Both the position numbers and the translations under genes were made by a program. DNA of 64,000 nucleotides. Source: Gammaproteobacteria bacterium MFB021. Its GTDB lineage: Bacteria; Pseudomonadota; Gammaproteobacteria; Pseudomonadales; Halomonadaceae. The first letter of the stretch is position 1, and each line of letters starts with the position of its first letter. The stretch lies in contig JNVT01000092.1 of assembly GCA_000737985.1 (NCBI GenBank), positions 1-64,000 on the forward strand, given 5' to 3'. This document shows, piece after piece, positions 1-7,918 of this stretch. A model generated the notes under the pieces. It saw nothing but the letters and a program-made list of their open reading frames with translations. It ran no database searches and was not told where the DNA came from.

Positions 1-53
1 CATGAACGGCTGGCCTCTGTGATCTGCAGCAAGCACCATCGAGAATTTCCAGG

Positions 54-83
54 AAACCGCTGATGCCAGCGGTTTCTTTTTTC
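54..83 (+). terminator. Rho-independent terminator
   Basis: Positions 54-61 and 68-75 form an 8-bp perfect stem (AAACCGCT/AGCGGTTT) with a 6-nt loop, followed by a run of six T. It would end a plus-strand transcript that enters from left of the window. Bases 1-53 hold no gene I can recognise. Confidence 0.85.
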
Positions 84-227
84 CCGTCTACGGCTGACTC
101 TCTGCTATTGCCTCCTTCTTCTCTCTCATAGCCTCCTTCCCTGACGCTAGCGGATGATAGAAGCGCACACCGCTATGCCATGCGATGTACCCGTTGGTTC
201 GCTCACCGACTTCTCATGCAAAGCAAA

Positions 228-262
228 GCCGCTCTCCCTATCACACGGTAGAGAGAGCGGCA
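228..262 (-). terminator. Terminator after the aldehyde dehydrogenase gene
   Basis: On the minus strand a CCGCTCTC/GAGAGCGG stem is followed by two short T runs, a few dozen bases beyond the aldehyde dehydrogenase stop codon. The T tract is interrupted, so the call is moderate. Confidence 0.6.
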
Positions 263-285
263 GTGGTCAGATCAGATGGCGTGTC

Positions 286-1728
286 TCAGAGCGTGATATT
301 TTCCTTGAACGCCGAGACTGCCGCGGCAACGGCACCATCGATACTGGCTTGGGCGTTGCTGTCGAGCATGGTGCCGTCGACGAAAGCGTCGGCGGTTCCC
401 TGCTCGCCTGGGCTATTGGCGACGGTGCGGTAGTGAGTGAAGGTATCGAACCCGGCACGGCCGTGATAGGCGCCGGAGCCGGATCGCCCCACACCGCCAA
501 AGGGAGCACCCGGCAGTGAGGCGTGGGCGAAACCATCGTTACGCGTGACGCCGCCGCTGGTCGTCGCATCGAGGAAGCGGCGAAAATCCTGGCTGTCCTC
601 GCCATACCAATAGGCCGCTAATGGCGCCGGGCGGGCATTGATATAACCGATCACCTCGGAAAGGTCCTCGTAGCGCTTCAATACCAGGACCGGGCCAAAA
701 ATTTCTTCGCTGTTGATCTTGGCCGTCTCGGGTGTATCGATGAGTAGGGTCGGCGGCATTCTGCGCGCGGTGCTGTCGGTTGAGGGCACGGTTTGACCCT
801 CTTCCAGCGTGACGACTTTTTGAGCGCCCTTTGAAACGGCATCGTCGATCAGTGAGGTAATGCGCTCGATATTCTTGTCGTCGATGATGGGAATGATAGC
901 GGGGTTGTTCAGCAGGTCCCCGCTCAGGTTTTGTAGCACGCGCTTCAGAGCGTCCACGAAGGCATCAAACCTTTTCTCCGGCACGAAAACGTAGTCCGGG
1001 CAAAGGCAGACCTGCCCGCCATTCAAGAGGCGGCTCGAAGCAACTCGCCTGGCAGCTAGGTCGATGTCGGCATCGTCAGCAATGACGACCGGGTTCTTGC
1101 CGCCGAGCTCCAGGGTGACGGGTACCAGGTTTTTACCGGCGCTTTGAGCCACCAGCTCGCCGATAGCTGGCGATCCCGTGAAAAACAGATGATCCAGCGC
1201 TAGCGTCGAGAAAGCCTGGGCCGTGCCGAGATCGCCATTGAAGACACAGACTTCGCTTTCATCGAACCGTTCGCTGAAGATCTCCCGCAACAGCTTACCG
1301 GTCCGCTGGTGGTGCTCGGGGAAGTTCAGCATGACCCGGTTACCCGCCGCCAGCGCGAGCATCGCCGGGTGAAAGGTGAGTGTCAACGGAAAGTTCCAAG
1401 CCCCCATGATACCGACGACGCCCTTGGGTTTGGCTTGCACGAAACCACCAGGCACGTCACGGGGTTCCATCCACTGCGGCAGATTGGACAGTGCCTGCTC
1501 GATATCGTCGACCCAGCTGAGCCCATCGAAGGCTTTGGAGACGACCGGCGGGCGCGATCCGAAGTCGGACGAAAGGGCGTCTGCCAGGGCATCCATGTTC
1601 TCCAGCAGCGCTAGCGCCATCCGACTGACGCGGGAACGTCGCTGTGAGACACTCCCGCCTCCGTATCGAAGGAAGTCTGCGCGCTGCAGGTCCAGTACCC
1701 GTTGCAGTTCATGACGGTCGTAGCTCAT
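286..1728 (-). CDS. calB: Coniferyl aldehyde dehydrogenase-type NAD(P)-dependent aldehyde dehydrogenase
   Basis: This 480-residue cytoplasmic enzyme belongs to the aldehyde dehydrogenase superfamily and is closest in pattern to coniferyl aldehyde dehydrogenases, which oxidise aromatic or fatty aldehydes to acids. Visible are the WNFP motif near residue 111, the general-base motif LELGGKNP (Glu about 207) and the nucleophile region NGGQVCLCP (Cys 241, with a second Cys at 243). The length suits the short, class 3-like branch that lacks an N-terminal extension. The ATG is preceded by GAGGT. It is the last gene of a minus-strand set with the rubredoxin 88 bp upstream and a porin before that, which suggests a role in hydrocarbon or aromatic aldehyde oxidation. 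The exact substrate cannot be read from sequence. Confidence 0.85.
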   Translation of the reverse strand: MSYDRHELQRVLDLQRADFLRYGGGSVSQRRSRVSRMALALLENMDALADALSSDFGSRPPVVSKAFDGLSWVDDIEQALSNLPQWMEPRDVPGGFVQAKPKGVVGIMGAWNFPLTLTFHPAMLALAAGNRVMLNFPEHHQRTGKLLREIFSERFDESEVCVFNGDLGTAQAFSTLALDHLFFTGSPAIGELVAQSAGKNLVPVTLELGGKNPVVIADDADIDLAARRVASSRLLNGGQVCLCPDYVFVPEKRFDAFVDALKRVLQNLSGDLLNNPAIIPIIDDKNIERITSLIDDAVSKGAQKVVTLEEGQTVPSTDSTARRMPPTLLIDTPETAKINSEEIFGPVLVLKRYEDLSEVIGYINARPAPLAAYWYGEDSQDFRRFLDATTSGGVTRNDGFAHASLPGAPFGGVGRSGSGAYHGRAGFDTFTHYRTVANSPGEQGTADAFVDGTMLDSNAQASIDGAVAAAVSAFKENITL

Positions 1729-1816
1729 TGCATTTACCTCATATCTTGCTGAAAAGTGCTTCAGCGTGGAAAACCGATGTATCGTCAGCGGAGCACGGTC
1801 ATGGGTGCCGTGCTAT

Positions 1817-1984
1817 TTACACCTCCACCATTTCAAACTCGGATTTGGCCATGCCACAATCCGGGCATACCCAATCTTCCGGGATGTCATCCCAGGCGGT
1901 ACCGGGTGCAATACCCTCTTCAGGGAGACCCGCTTCTTCGGAATACTCGAATCCACATACGGTGCATCTCCAGACTCTATTCAT
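1817..1984 (-). CDS. rubA: Rubredoxin
   Basis: A 55-residue one-electron carrier with the two iron-binding CxxC knuckles of rubredoxins: CTVCG at residues 7-11 and CPDCG at residues 40-44, with the usual acidic EDW segment before the second. The single Fe(Cys)4 centre passes electrons, for example from a reductase to an alkane hydroxylase. It is too short for routine ORF calling, but codon use and family match are convincing. The ATG lies 10 nt after GGAG. It sits between the porin gene (53 bp upstream) and the aldehyde dehydrogenase gene (88 bp downstream), probably on one transcript. No rubredoxin reductase or alkane hydroxylase gene is seen in the window, so the redox partners must lie elsewhere. 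Confidence 0.93.
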   Translation of the reverse strand: MNRVWRCTVCGFEYSEEAGLPEEGIAPGTAWDDIPEDWVCPDCGMAKSEFEMVEV

Positions 1985-2037
1985 CGCTGGGTCACTCCGG
2001 AGTGATGTCTAAGCGTGGGTGAATGGCTCGAACGCTA

Positions 2038-3510
2038 TTAGAAGAACAGGTTGAGACCGAAACTAAGGTTCAATGCATCGTCTTTCGTCGGGGCGAAGCT
2101 CGGGTTAGAGACATGGCTAAGCGCCGTGCTCAAGTAAGCGCCCGGATAAATTCGCGTCATATAAGATACCGTGGCAGCATCCGAGTGGTGTGCGGTATCG
2201 ATCGACCTGGCGGCATAGGCGTCCCTCGCTTCCGGGCTGAATTTGGTCCGGTTGATGTTGAAGGACAACATGTCGTAAGGACGCGACGGTATGATGCCGC
2301 GCTTGTAAAGGCGGGCCTCGAGGTATTCGGTGTAGAGGTTCCTGTCAGAAGGCGCATAGTTGTAACTGCCGCCAAGAATCCAGCCCTGGCCGTGGGCCTG
2401 GGGATCACCGGGCGAGGTCAGCTGTACATCTGCGGCGACATAGTAGGCGTAATTGCCATTGCTCTTGCCGTCGCCATCCATTTCGGCGTAATCGGAAGAG
2501 TTATGAATCGCGCCGGCGCGCAGCCACATGTAGCGCGTATCGGCCGAAGGCTTGCGCTGCAGGCCGAGCTCATCGATGAACAGTGTGCCTGCGCTGGGCG
2601 TGCGCCAGCGGAACCCGTGCGAATTGTGGTCGGCCTCCACTTCCGGGCCCTCCGGAGACATGCTCCGCTGTACGCCCAGTTTGTTGTAGAAGCCGTTGTC
2701 GGCGTTGAAGGTAAGGTTGATGCCGGGCGAGGAAAACGGCAGCCGGCTGAGACCGACCTGGAAGGGGATCACGGAGTTGATACCCTGCGTTCCTCCGGCG
2801 ATTGAACCACCGGTGTAGATACCGATGTACTCGAGCGCATTGCTCAAGTAACCCGCCTTCATTTCCCATTGCTTTTGATTGAAGGATTGATAATAAGCGA
2901 ATCGGCTCAAGCTGGCGGTCGCACGCGGACCCTGGGGTTGCCAGTTCGTCGCGGTGTTGACCACGGCGACAATGAGCTGTTTTTGATCCACACCTTCCTG
3001 ATCGAAGTTGTAGGTCATCAGAGCCTGTTCGGTGGACATGCTCGTCAGCTTTTCACCATTGTAGGTCTGCTTGCCATGAAAACTGGGAGAGTTCAGGTCA
3101 TAGGTGAGGCTGTTCAGGCTGAGCAGCTGAATGCCGACGTTATGCTTGGCGAGCTGGCTGCGTACACCCCCCGCATCTTGCAGTATCGTATCTCTGGACG
3201 TCGGCATCTTGACGAGGAGACCTTGCTCCATATATTCGTCGAACTTATCGAAACTGGGCCCTAGTAACGGTGCGAAAGCGCTGGTTTTCGTATCCTGTTG
3301 CCCATTCTCGTGGTCATTCCCGTCCGCGCTGGCCGGGCTAGAGAAAGACTGAAGTGCCAGCGCGGCGGTGACGGCAATGCCTATCGAGACGTGTCGGTAG
3401 GCCTGGGCCGATACGGTATTGCGTGTGTCTTGTGCATGGCTCTGCGGGCAGGATTTTACGTCGTTCGCTACCCCCGTGGGGCGCTTTTCAAGCTTGGCGT
3501 GGCGGCTCAT
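2038..3510 (-). CDS. OprB-family carbohydrate-selective outer-membrane porin
   Basis: A 490-residue outer-membrane beta-barrel of the OprB family, which lets sugars and similar small solutes diffuse into the periplasm. The N-terminus is long: about 43 hydrophilic residues precede a hydrophobic export segment ending near an ASA site around residue 61. The C-terminal half alternates aromatic and polar residues and ends in Phe-Phe, as outer-membrane proteins recognised by the Bam complex do. The C-terminal LGGSYNYAP and YDMLSFNINRTKFSP segments match the family. The ATG follows GGAGG by 13 nt; a later start giving a shorter signal peptide is possible. It is first in the minus-strand series porin, rubredoxin, aldehyde dehydrogenase. 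The solute is unknown. Confidence 0.8.
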   Translation of the reverse strand: MSRHAKLEKRPTGVANDVKSCPQSHAQDTRNTVSAQAYRHVSIGIAVTAALALQSFSSPASADGNDHENGQQDTKTSAFAPLLGPSFDKFDEYMEQGLLVKMPTSRDTILQDAGGVRSQLAKHNVGIQLLSLNSLTYDLNSPSFHGKQTYNGEKLTSMSTEQALMTYNFDQEGVDQKQLIVAVVNTATNWQPQGPRATASLSRFAYYQSFNQKQWEMKAGYLSNALEYIGIYTGGSIAGGTQGINSVIPFQVGLSRLPFSSPGINLTFNADNGFYNKLGVQRSMSPEGPEVEADHNSHGFRWRTPSAGTLFIDELGLQRKPSADTRYMWLRAGAIHNSSDYAEMDGDGKSNGNYAYYVAADVQLTSPGDPQAHGQGWILGGSYNYAPSDRNLYTEYLEARLYKRGIIPSRPYDMLSFNINRTKFSPEARDAYAARSIDTAHHSDAATVSYMTRIYPGAYLSTALSHVSNPSFAPTKDDALNLSFGLNLFF

Positions 3511-3821
3511 TTTAGTTGTTAGCCCTCCGGGGCTTGGTATTGTGATTACTGTTATGTGCGGTATTCGACTTTTTATGATTCTGTATGGCGCGGTTGCTCA
3601 AGGTCGCGTTTACGCGGCTGTGGCGTGATGGGGCGGGCGATGCCTTGATATCGAGAAGACACCTGCTGGCGTCGCTCACGCTCGAACGATGAAGCGCGCT
3701 GGCCGGTGCCTCATGATTGGTTCGTAAGTCACTAATGTTTTCGCGTGAGCGGTGGGGGCGGTTGCTGAAGCCTGCTTGGATAGAATCGTGGACGAGAGGC
3801 TGGGCTGGAGAGCGACCCACC

Positions 3822-3839
3822 AAAGCCACTAGTGGCTTT
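3822..3839. promoter_or_regulatory. Perfect 18-bp palindrome
   Basis: AAAGCCACT joins directly to its reverse complement AGTGGCTTT. It has no loop and no adjacent T run of useful length, so it looks more like a protein-binding site than a terminator. It lies about 310 bp upstream of the porin start on the minus strand. Which protein binds is unknown. Confidence 0.35.
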
Positions 3840-3954
3840 GTGCTTTAGTGATCTGAGCCAGCGGGTGCCAGATAGGCTCGCCCGTCGCCGCATGACGCCT
3901 ATCACCCTGAATGGCCGTGTCATCGCGCTGCTCATGGCTACCTCCCACTTTTCT

Positions 3955-3970
3955 ATTCCCGGTCGGGAAT
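3955..3970. promoter_or_regulatory. Inverted repeat ATTCCCG-N2-CGGGAAT
   Basis: Seven-base perfect arms separated by two bases, the size expected for a dimeric repressor operator. No credible gene starts close by on either strand, so it may be a relic of a lost regulator or promoter. Confidence 0.3.
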
Positions 3971-4448
3971 ACCGAGTTTCTGAAGCCTATGGCACACTTT
4001 TTTTGTTGTCAAGCGAGTTCATGACCGGCACATAAGACCATCGGATTATTGACGAAAATCCGTTAATAGATTTCCAAGTTTCTGCTGCCAGAGCAAAAAG
4101 AGAGATGACTATCGACGTCTATCCAGGGCGAGCCTTGGGCGATCAGTGATGGATAACTGACCCCATGACTGTCCGGTGCTTGACCGCTGTGCCTGGTGGG
4201 CTTATGTAGGCTCGATTCTCGCTATTTTCTCGAGTGTCAGGATGGATTTTTAGTCTTTCAATGCACCGATTGGTCCCGAAGTGTTCGCGATATTGCTACT
4301 GGTTTTAGCGCTCGGTTCTTAGCGAAGAGGTATGTGGGTTAATGCCGTGATTATTCGGAGATAAATATGGATGATGATTGTTATTTCGAAGAATTGAGAA
4401 GAGAGTTGCCGCGGGGGTAGGCTACGAGAAAGGCGCGGGGAAATTTAG

Positions 4449-4587
4449 GCTCTGTACGAAAACTACCTACGCTCGGCAATACGGCGTTAAAAATCGGCTC
4501 AAAATGCTCATTTACACCTCGTAAACTCCGCGTTTTCGCCGATTTTTGCCTTGTCTTGCCTTCGCTCGCTGACTTTTCGTACAAACC
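4449..4587 (+). mobile_element. MITE-like element, copy 1 (17-bp internal deletion)
   Basis: Non-coding 139-bp element with imperfect terminal inverted repeats (GCTCTGTACGAAAAC at the left, GGTTTGTACGAAAAG on the other strand at the right). It is flanked by TTAG on the left and CTAG on the right, which fit the YTAR target duplications reported for the IS5 group. Internal inverted arms (AAAAATCGGC/GCCGATTTTT) would fold it into a long hairpin. Compared with the other two copies it lacks a central 17-bp segment containing GGAGCGCCAGCC. It encodes no transposase, so movement would need an enzyme supplied from elsewhere. Family assignment is inference. Confidence 0.8.
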
Positions 4588-4785
4588 CTAGTCCTTGGCG
4601 TCGTGATGGCTGAACTTGACGCCTTGCTTCTGGCTGATCGCCGAAGGGCGGTTCTCCGATGTCAGCGCAGGGGCTGGTCTCACATCGGTGGAGAGCCGGC
4701 GCCAGGCCTGCTGACTTTGTGACGTACCCGGGCGGGCGCGCGGGCGTGGGCCCCCGGTTGCCCGGGCGGCTCCCACGGCCTTCAT
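4588..4785 (-). CDS. Short ORF of unknown function, possibly a gene remnant
   Basis: A 65-codon ORF I do not recognise. The last 25 or so codons (ending SHHDAKD) have the G/C-rich third positions of real genes here, whereas the first half is Arg/Pro/Gly-rich and falls in a very GC-rich stretch, so the reading frame there may be spurious. A second ATG upstream opens a 14-codon ORF beginning MKSDKNSAQDE, which also looks coding but is in another frame. Together this resembles a small gene broken by an internal change. The stop TAG is formed by the CTAG at the border of mobile-element copy 1. Confidence 0.25.
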   Translation of the reverse strand: MKAVGAARATGGPRPRARPGTSQSQQAWRRLSTDVRPAPALTSENRPSAISQKQGVKFSHHDAKD

Positions 4786-4882
4786 GAGTGGGATTCATCT
4801 TGAGCTGAATTCTTATCGCTTTTCATGCATCCAGCCGCTCTGGCATAAATAGCACATCCGCTTCGGCGGCAGTTGCCCGGGT

Positions 4883-4929
4883 GCCTGTCGCCGAGACGCC
4901 AGACAGGCTAGTCGCCAATCCGTATTGGC
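4883..4929 (+). promoter_or_regulatory. Two hairpins in the mesX leader
   Basis: Two successive perfect stems, GCCTGTC/GACAGGC (4883-4908) and GCCAAT/ATTGGC (4914-4929), lie about 130-170 nt before the mesX start. Neither is followed by a T run. The pair could be a structured 5' leader controlling the methionine synthase genes, but it does not match a SAM, SAH or cobalamin riboswitch consensus that I can recall. Confidence 0.3.
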
Positions 4930-5005
4930 AACCCGTACTGATAAACCACGTGCTGACCAACAATGGCATCGACGGACGCTGGACCTTCTCAGGGCGCCAG
5001 CGGCT

Positions 5006-5041
5006 CTCTTGACCAGTATCTCGACCAACATCTCGACCAAC
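5006..5041 (+). repeat. 12-bp tandem repeat before mesX
   Basis: Two perfect tandem copies of ATCTCGACCAAC (5018-5041) preceded by one degenerate copy (5006-5017). They end 14 bp before the chosen mesX start. If the longer ORF from 4963 were translated they would encode a repeated Leu-Asp-Gln pattern, which no MesX relative I know carries. Confidence 0.6.
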
Positions 5042-5055
5042 AGGGTGCTTTCGCG

Positions 5056-6039
5056 ATGAGTCACGATTTCACATTCGATATCAAGAGCGTGCGGTTCGAC
5101 GAAAACTATCGCCCGGCCGAGAACACGCGCACCACCACCAACTTCGCCAACCTGGCGCGTGGAGAGCGGCGCGAGGAGAACCTGCGCAATGCGCTGACGA
5201 TGATCGACAACCGCTTCAATGCCCTGGCGCATTGGGACAACCCCAGGGCGGATCGCTACGCCGTCGAACTGGACATCATCACCGGCGAGCTGAGCGTGGG
5301 GGCCGAGGACGAGGACGACACCTTCCCGGCGATCGAAATGCTCAAGACGACGATCATCGACAAGCACACCGGCAAGCGGTTTCCGGGCATGGTGGGGAAC
5401 AACTTCTCCTCCTACGTGCGCGACTACGACTTCAGCGTGTGGTTGTCGGAGCACAACCGCGATCGTGCCGAGTTCGGCATCCCCGAGGGCTTCGGCGATC
5501 TGCACGGCAAGCTGTTCAAGCGCTTCGTCGAGTCCGACGCCTACCGGGCTTCCTTCAGCAAGGCGCCGGTCATCTGCCTCAGCGTCTCCAGCAGCAAGGT
5601 CTATCGCCAGACCGACAATCGCCACCCGGTGCTGGGTGTGGAGTATGAAAACGACGACTCCTCGCTGACGGACTTCTACTTCGGCAAGATGGGGCTCGAG
5701 GTGCGCTACTTCATGCCGCCGCATGCCGTAGCGCCGCTGGCGTTTTACTTCTCCGGCGATCTGCTGGCCGACTACAGCGATCTCGAACTGATCAGCGCCA
5801 TCAGCACCATGGAGACGTTCCAGAAGATCTACCGCCCCGAGATCTACAACGCCAACTCGGTCGCGGGCAAGATCTACCAGCCGAGCCTGGAGCATCAGGA
5901 CTACTCGCTGACGCGCATCGTCTACGACCGTGAAGAGCGCAGCCAGCTCGCCGTCGAGCAGGGCAAGTTCACCGAGCGGCACTTCATCAAGCCCTACCGC
6001 CAGGTGCTCGAGCAGTGGTCGGCCAGCTACTCTCTTTGA
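5056..6039 (+). CDS. mesX: MesX (DUF1852), partner protein of an oxygen-dependent methionine synthase
   Basis: A 327-residue DUF1852 protein. Members of this family are required, together with oxygen, for the cobalamin- and folate-independent methionine synthase MesD, and are thought to be oxygenases involved in making or presenting the methyl donor; the chemistry is not settled. The start at 5056 (MSHDFTFDIKSVRF) matches the conserved family N-terminus; an in-frame ATG at 4963 would add 31 residues made largely of a DNA repeat. No signal peptide or membrane segment is visible, so it should be cytosolic. mesD follows after 72 bp on the same strand, an arrangement typical of the pair. No transposed or broken features are seen. 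Confidence 0.9.
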   Translation: MSHDFTFDIKSVRFDENYRPAENTRTTTNFANLARGERREENLRNALTMIDNRFNALAHWDNPRADRYAVELDIITGELSVGAEDEDDTFPAIEMLKTTIIDKHTGKRFPGMVGNNFSSYVRDYDFSVWLSEHNRDRAEFGIPEGFGDLHGKLFKRFVESDAYRASFSKAPVICLSVSSSKVYRQTDNRHPVLGVEYENDDSSLTDFYFGKMGLEVRYFMPPHAVAPLAFYFSGDLLADYSDLELISAISTMETFQKIYRPEIYNANSVAGKIYQPSLEHQDYSLTRIVYDREERSQLAVEQGKFTERHFIKPYRQVLEQWSASYSL

Positions 6040-6111
6040 TCGACCCGTGCCAATGGATCGATCCGTTTCAGCGACGTTTTTTGATCAACCCGTTATGAAG
6101 GTCATTTTTGC

Positions 6112-7140
6112 ATGAAGACTCTGTTGCCCACGTCGACCGCCGGTAGCCTGCCCAAGCCCGCCTGGCTGGCCCAGCCCGAAACGCTCTGGTCACCGTGGAA
6201 ACTGCAGGATGAGGAGCTGGCCGAGGGCAAGCGGGATGCACTGCGGGTCTCGCTGCACGATCAGCAGCGGGCGGGTATCGATATCGTCAGTGACGGCGAG
6301 CAGACTCGCCAGCACTTCGTTACCACCTTCATCGAGCACTTGAGCGGCGTCGATTTCGAGCAGCGCGAGATCGTCAAGATCCGCGACCGCTACGACGCCA
6401 GCGTACCTTCGGTGGTCGGCCCCGTGGCGCGGGAGAAGCCGGTCTTCGTCGAGGATGCCAAGTTCCTGCGCCAGCAGACCGACCAGCCGATCAAGTGGGC
6501 GCTGCCCGGGCCCATGACCATGGTCGATACGCTCTTCGACGGCCACTACAAGAGCCGCGAAAAGCTGGCCTGGGAGTTCGCCAAGATCCTCAACCAGGAA
6601 GCCCGCGACCTGGCGGCGGCCGGCGTGGATATCATTCAGTTCGATGAGCCCGCCTTCAACGTCTTCTTCGACGAGGTGAACGACTGGGGCATCGCCGCTC
6701 TGGAGAAAGCCATCGAAGGGGTCGAGTGCGAAACCGGCGTGCATATCTGCTACGGCTACGGCATCAAGGCCAACACCGACTGGAAGAAGACCCTGGGCTC
6801 GGAGTGGCGCCAGTACGAAGAGATCTTCCCCAAGCTGCAGGCGTCGAACATCGATATCGTCTCGCTGGAGTGCCAGAACTCCCACGTGCCGATGGAGCTG
6901 ATCGAGCTGATCCGGGGCAAGAAGGTGATGGTCGGGGCAATCGACGTGGCCACCAACACCATCGAGACGCCGGAAGAGGTGGCCGCGACTCTGCGCAAGG
7001 CGCTCAAGTTCGTCGATGCCGACAAGCTCTACCCCTGCACCAACTGCGGCATGACGCCCTTGTCTCGCCAGATCGCGCAGGGCAAGCTGAAGGCTTTGAG
7101 CGCTGGTGCGGCAATCTTGCGCGATGAACTCGCCCGCTAG
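6112..7140 (+). CDS. mesD: MesD, MetE-core methionine synthase
   Basis: A 342-residue zinc methyltransferase equivalent to the C-terminal catalytic half of MetE, without the N-terminal folate-binding half. It methylates homocysteine to methionine in the cytosol, using an unidentified donor in cooperation with MesX. The zinc ligands are all present: His 211 and Cys 213 in VHICYGYG, Glu 253 in SLEC, and Cys 309/312 in YPCTNCGM. A GAAGG ribosome site precedes the ATG. The TAG stop at 7138-7140 is part of the CTAG that borders mobile-element copy 2, so the element sits immediately after the last codon. Classical MetE fragments are the alternative reading, but the adjacent mesX makes MesD much more likely. 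Confidence 0.9.
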   Translation: MKTLLPTSTAGSLPKPAWLAQPETLWSPWKLQDEELAEGKRDALRVSLHDQQRAGIDIVSDGEQTRQHFVTTFIEHLSGVDFEQREIVKIRDRYDASVPSVVGPVAREKPVFVEDAKFLRQQTDQPIKWALPGPMTMVDTLFDGHYKSREKLAWEFAKILNQEARDLAAAGVDIIQFDEPAFNVFFDEVNDWGIAALEKAIEGVECETGVHICYGYGIKANTDWKKTLGSEWRQYEEIFPKLQASNIDIVSLECQNSHVPMELIELIRGKKVMVGAIDVATNTIETPEEVAATLRKALKFVDADKLYPCTNCGMTPLSRQIAQGKLKALSAGAAILRDELAR

Positions 7141-7296
7141 GCTTTGTACGAAAACTACCTGCACTCGGCAATACGGTGTTAAAAATCGGCTGGAGCGCCA
7201 GCCCGGTCAAAAATGCTCATTTACACCCCGTAAACTCCGCGTTTTCGCCGATTTTTGCCTTGTCTTGCCTTCGCTCGCTGACTTTTCGTGCAAACC
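7141..7296 (+). mobile_element. MITE-like element, copy 2
   Basis: Full-length 156-bp copy flanked on both sides by CTAG (7137-7140 and 7297-7300), consistent with a 4-bp target duplication. The ends read GCTTTGTACGAAAAC and, on the opposite strand, GGTTTGCACGAAAAG. It carries the central GGAGCGCCAGCC segment missing from copy 1 and no open reading frame of note. It begins directly after the mesD stop codon and could act as a hairpin at the 3' end of that transcript. Confidence 0.85.
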
Positions 7297-7420
7297 CTAG
7301 TTTCGGCCGCTGCAGCGAGTTCGACGTCGGTGAGCCATTAATGGCTCGCCGACGCGTTTTGGTTCGCTGGAGTGTGTAAGAAAGTCGCCGGCGCTCGGCC
7401 GCCTCTGGAAACCCTGCCCC

Positions 7421-7897
7421 ATGACCACGGTCGCGATCTTCGTCGACACCCAGAACGTCTACTACACCACCCGCGACGCCTACGCCAAGCAGTTCGACTA
7501 TCGCCGCTTCTGGGCGAAAGCGACGGCGGGCCGCGAGGTGCTGACCGCACGCTGCTACGCCACCGACCGCGGCGATCCCAAGCAGCGCGGCTTTCAGAAC
7601 ACCCTGCGCACGATCGGCTTCAAGGTGAAGCTGAAGCCGTTCATTCAGCGCGCGGACGGCTCCGCCAAGGGCGACTGGGACGTTGGCATTACCCTCGATG
7701 CCATCGAGTACGCGGCCCAGGCGGACGTGGTGGTGCTGGTCTCCGGCGATGGCGACTTCGACCTGCTGGCGCGCAAGATCCGCGAGGTCCACGGCAAGCG
7801 GGTCGAGGTCTACGGCGTGCCCAAGCTCACCGCGCACTCGCTGATCAACGCAGCGAGCCAGTTCATTCCCATCGAGGGTGATCTGCTGCTGGGGTGA
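7421..7897 (+). CDS. NYN-domain (LabA/DUF88-like) putative ribonuclease
   Basis: A 158-residue NYN-domain protein. The fold is related to PIN nucleases and usually cleaves RNA with a metal held by aspartates. The expected acidic residues are visible: FVDTQN at the N-terminus (Asp 9), GDWDVGITLD in the middle and the SGDGDFD motif at about residues 108-114. There is no extra C-terminal OST-HTH/LOTUS domain, so the protein is a bare catalytic domain. It stands alone between the mesD element and a convergent lactonase gene. The RNA target is unknown. Confidence 0.85.
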   Translation: MTTVAIFVDTQNVYYTTRDAYAKQFDYRRFWAKATAGREVLTARCYATDRGDPKQRGFQNTLRTIGFKVKLKPFIQRADGSAKGDWDVGITLDAIEYAAQADVVVLVSGDGDFDLLARKIREVHGKRVEVYGVPKLTAHSLINAASQFIPIEGDLLLG

Positions 7898-7918
7898 GCT
7901 GCCCCTAACGCCATTCAG

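Larger units (their letters stand above)
3511..5055. other. Gene-poor intergenic stretch
   Basis: About 1.5 kb without a convincing gene. It is visibly richer in A and T between 3950 and 4400 than its surroundings. It holds a perfect 18-bp palindrome (3822-3839), a 7-bp inverted repeat (3955-3970), a 17-codon ORF with a good ribosome site (4367-4420, MDDDCYFEEL at its start), the first mobile-element copy, a doubtful short ORF (4588-4785) and the mesX leader. The base composition and the fragmentary ORFs suggest decayed or acquired DNA. Confidence 0.6.

Noticed and set aside
1-53. End of a gene entering from the left edge
   Set aside because: One frame stays open to a TGA inside the terminator hairpin, but it is too short to judge; only the terminator is reported.
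3512-3829. 105-codon minus-strand ORF upstream of the porin gene
   Set aside because: It overlaps the likely promoter region, has no ribosome site match and no family features.
4861-4962. Cobalamin or SAM riboswitch before mesX
   Set aside because: Hairpins are present, but I could not find the conserved core sequences of either class.
4963-5055. Upstream ATG for mesX adding 31 residues
   Set aside because: The added residues come from a DNA tandem repeat and are not found at family N-termini; the family start matches 5056.
4813-5982. 389-codon minus-strand ORF opposite mesX
   Set aside because: It is a low-complexity antisense shadow produced by GC-rich third positions; the plus-strand frame encodes a clear DUF1852 protein.
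6190-7164. 324-codon minus-strand ORF opposite mesD
   Set aside because: The plus strand has all zinc ligands of MesD; the antisense frame has no family features.
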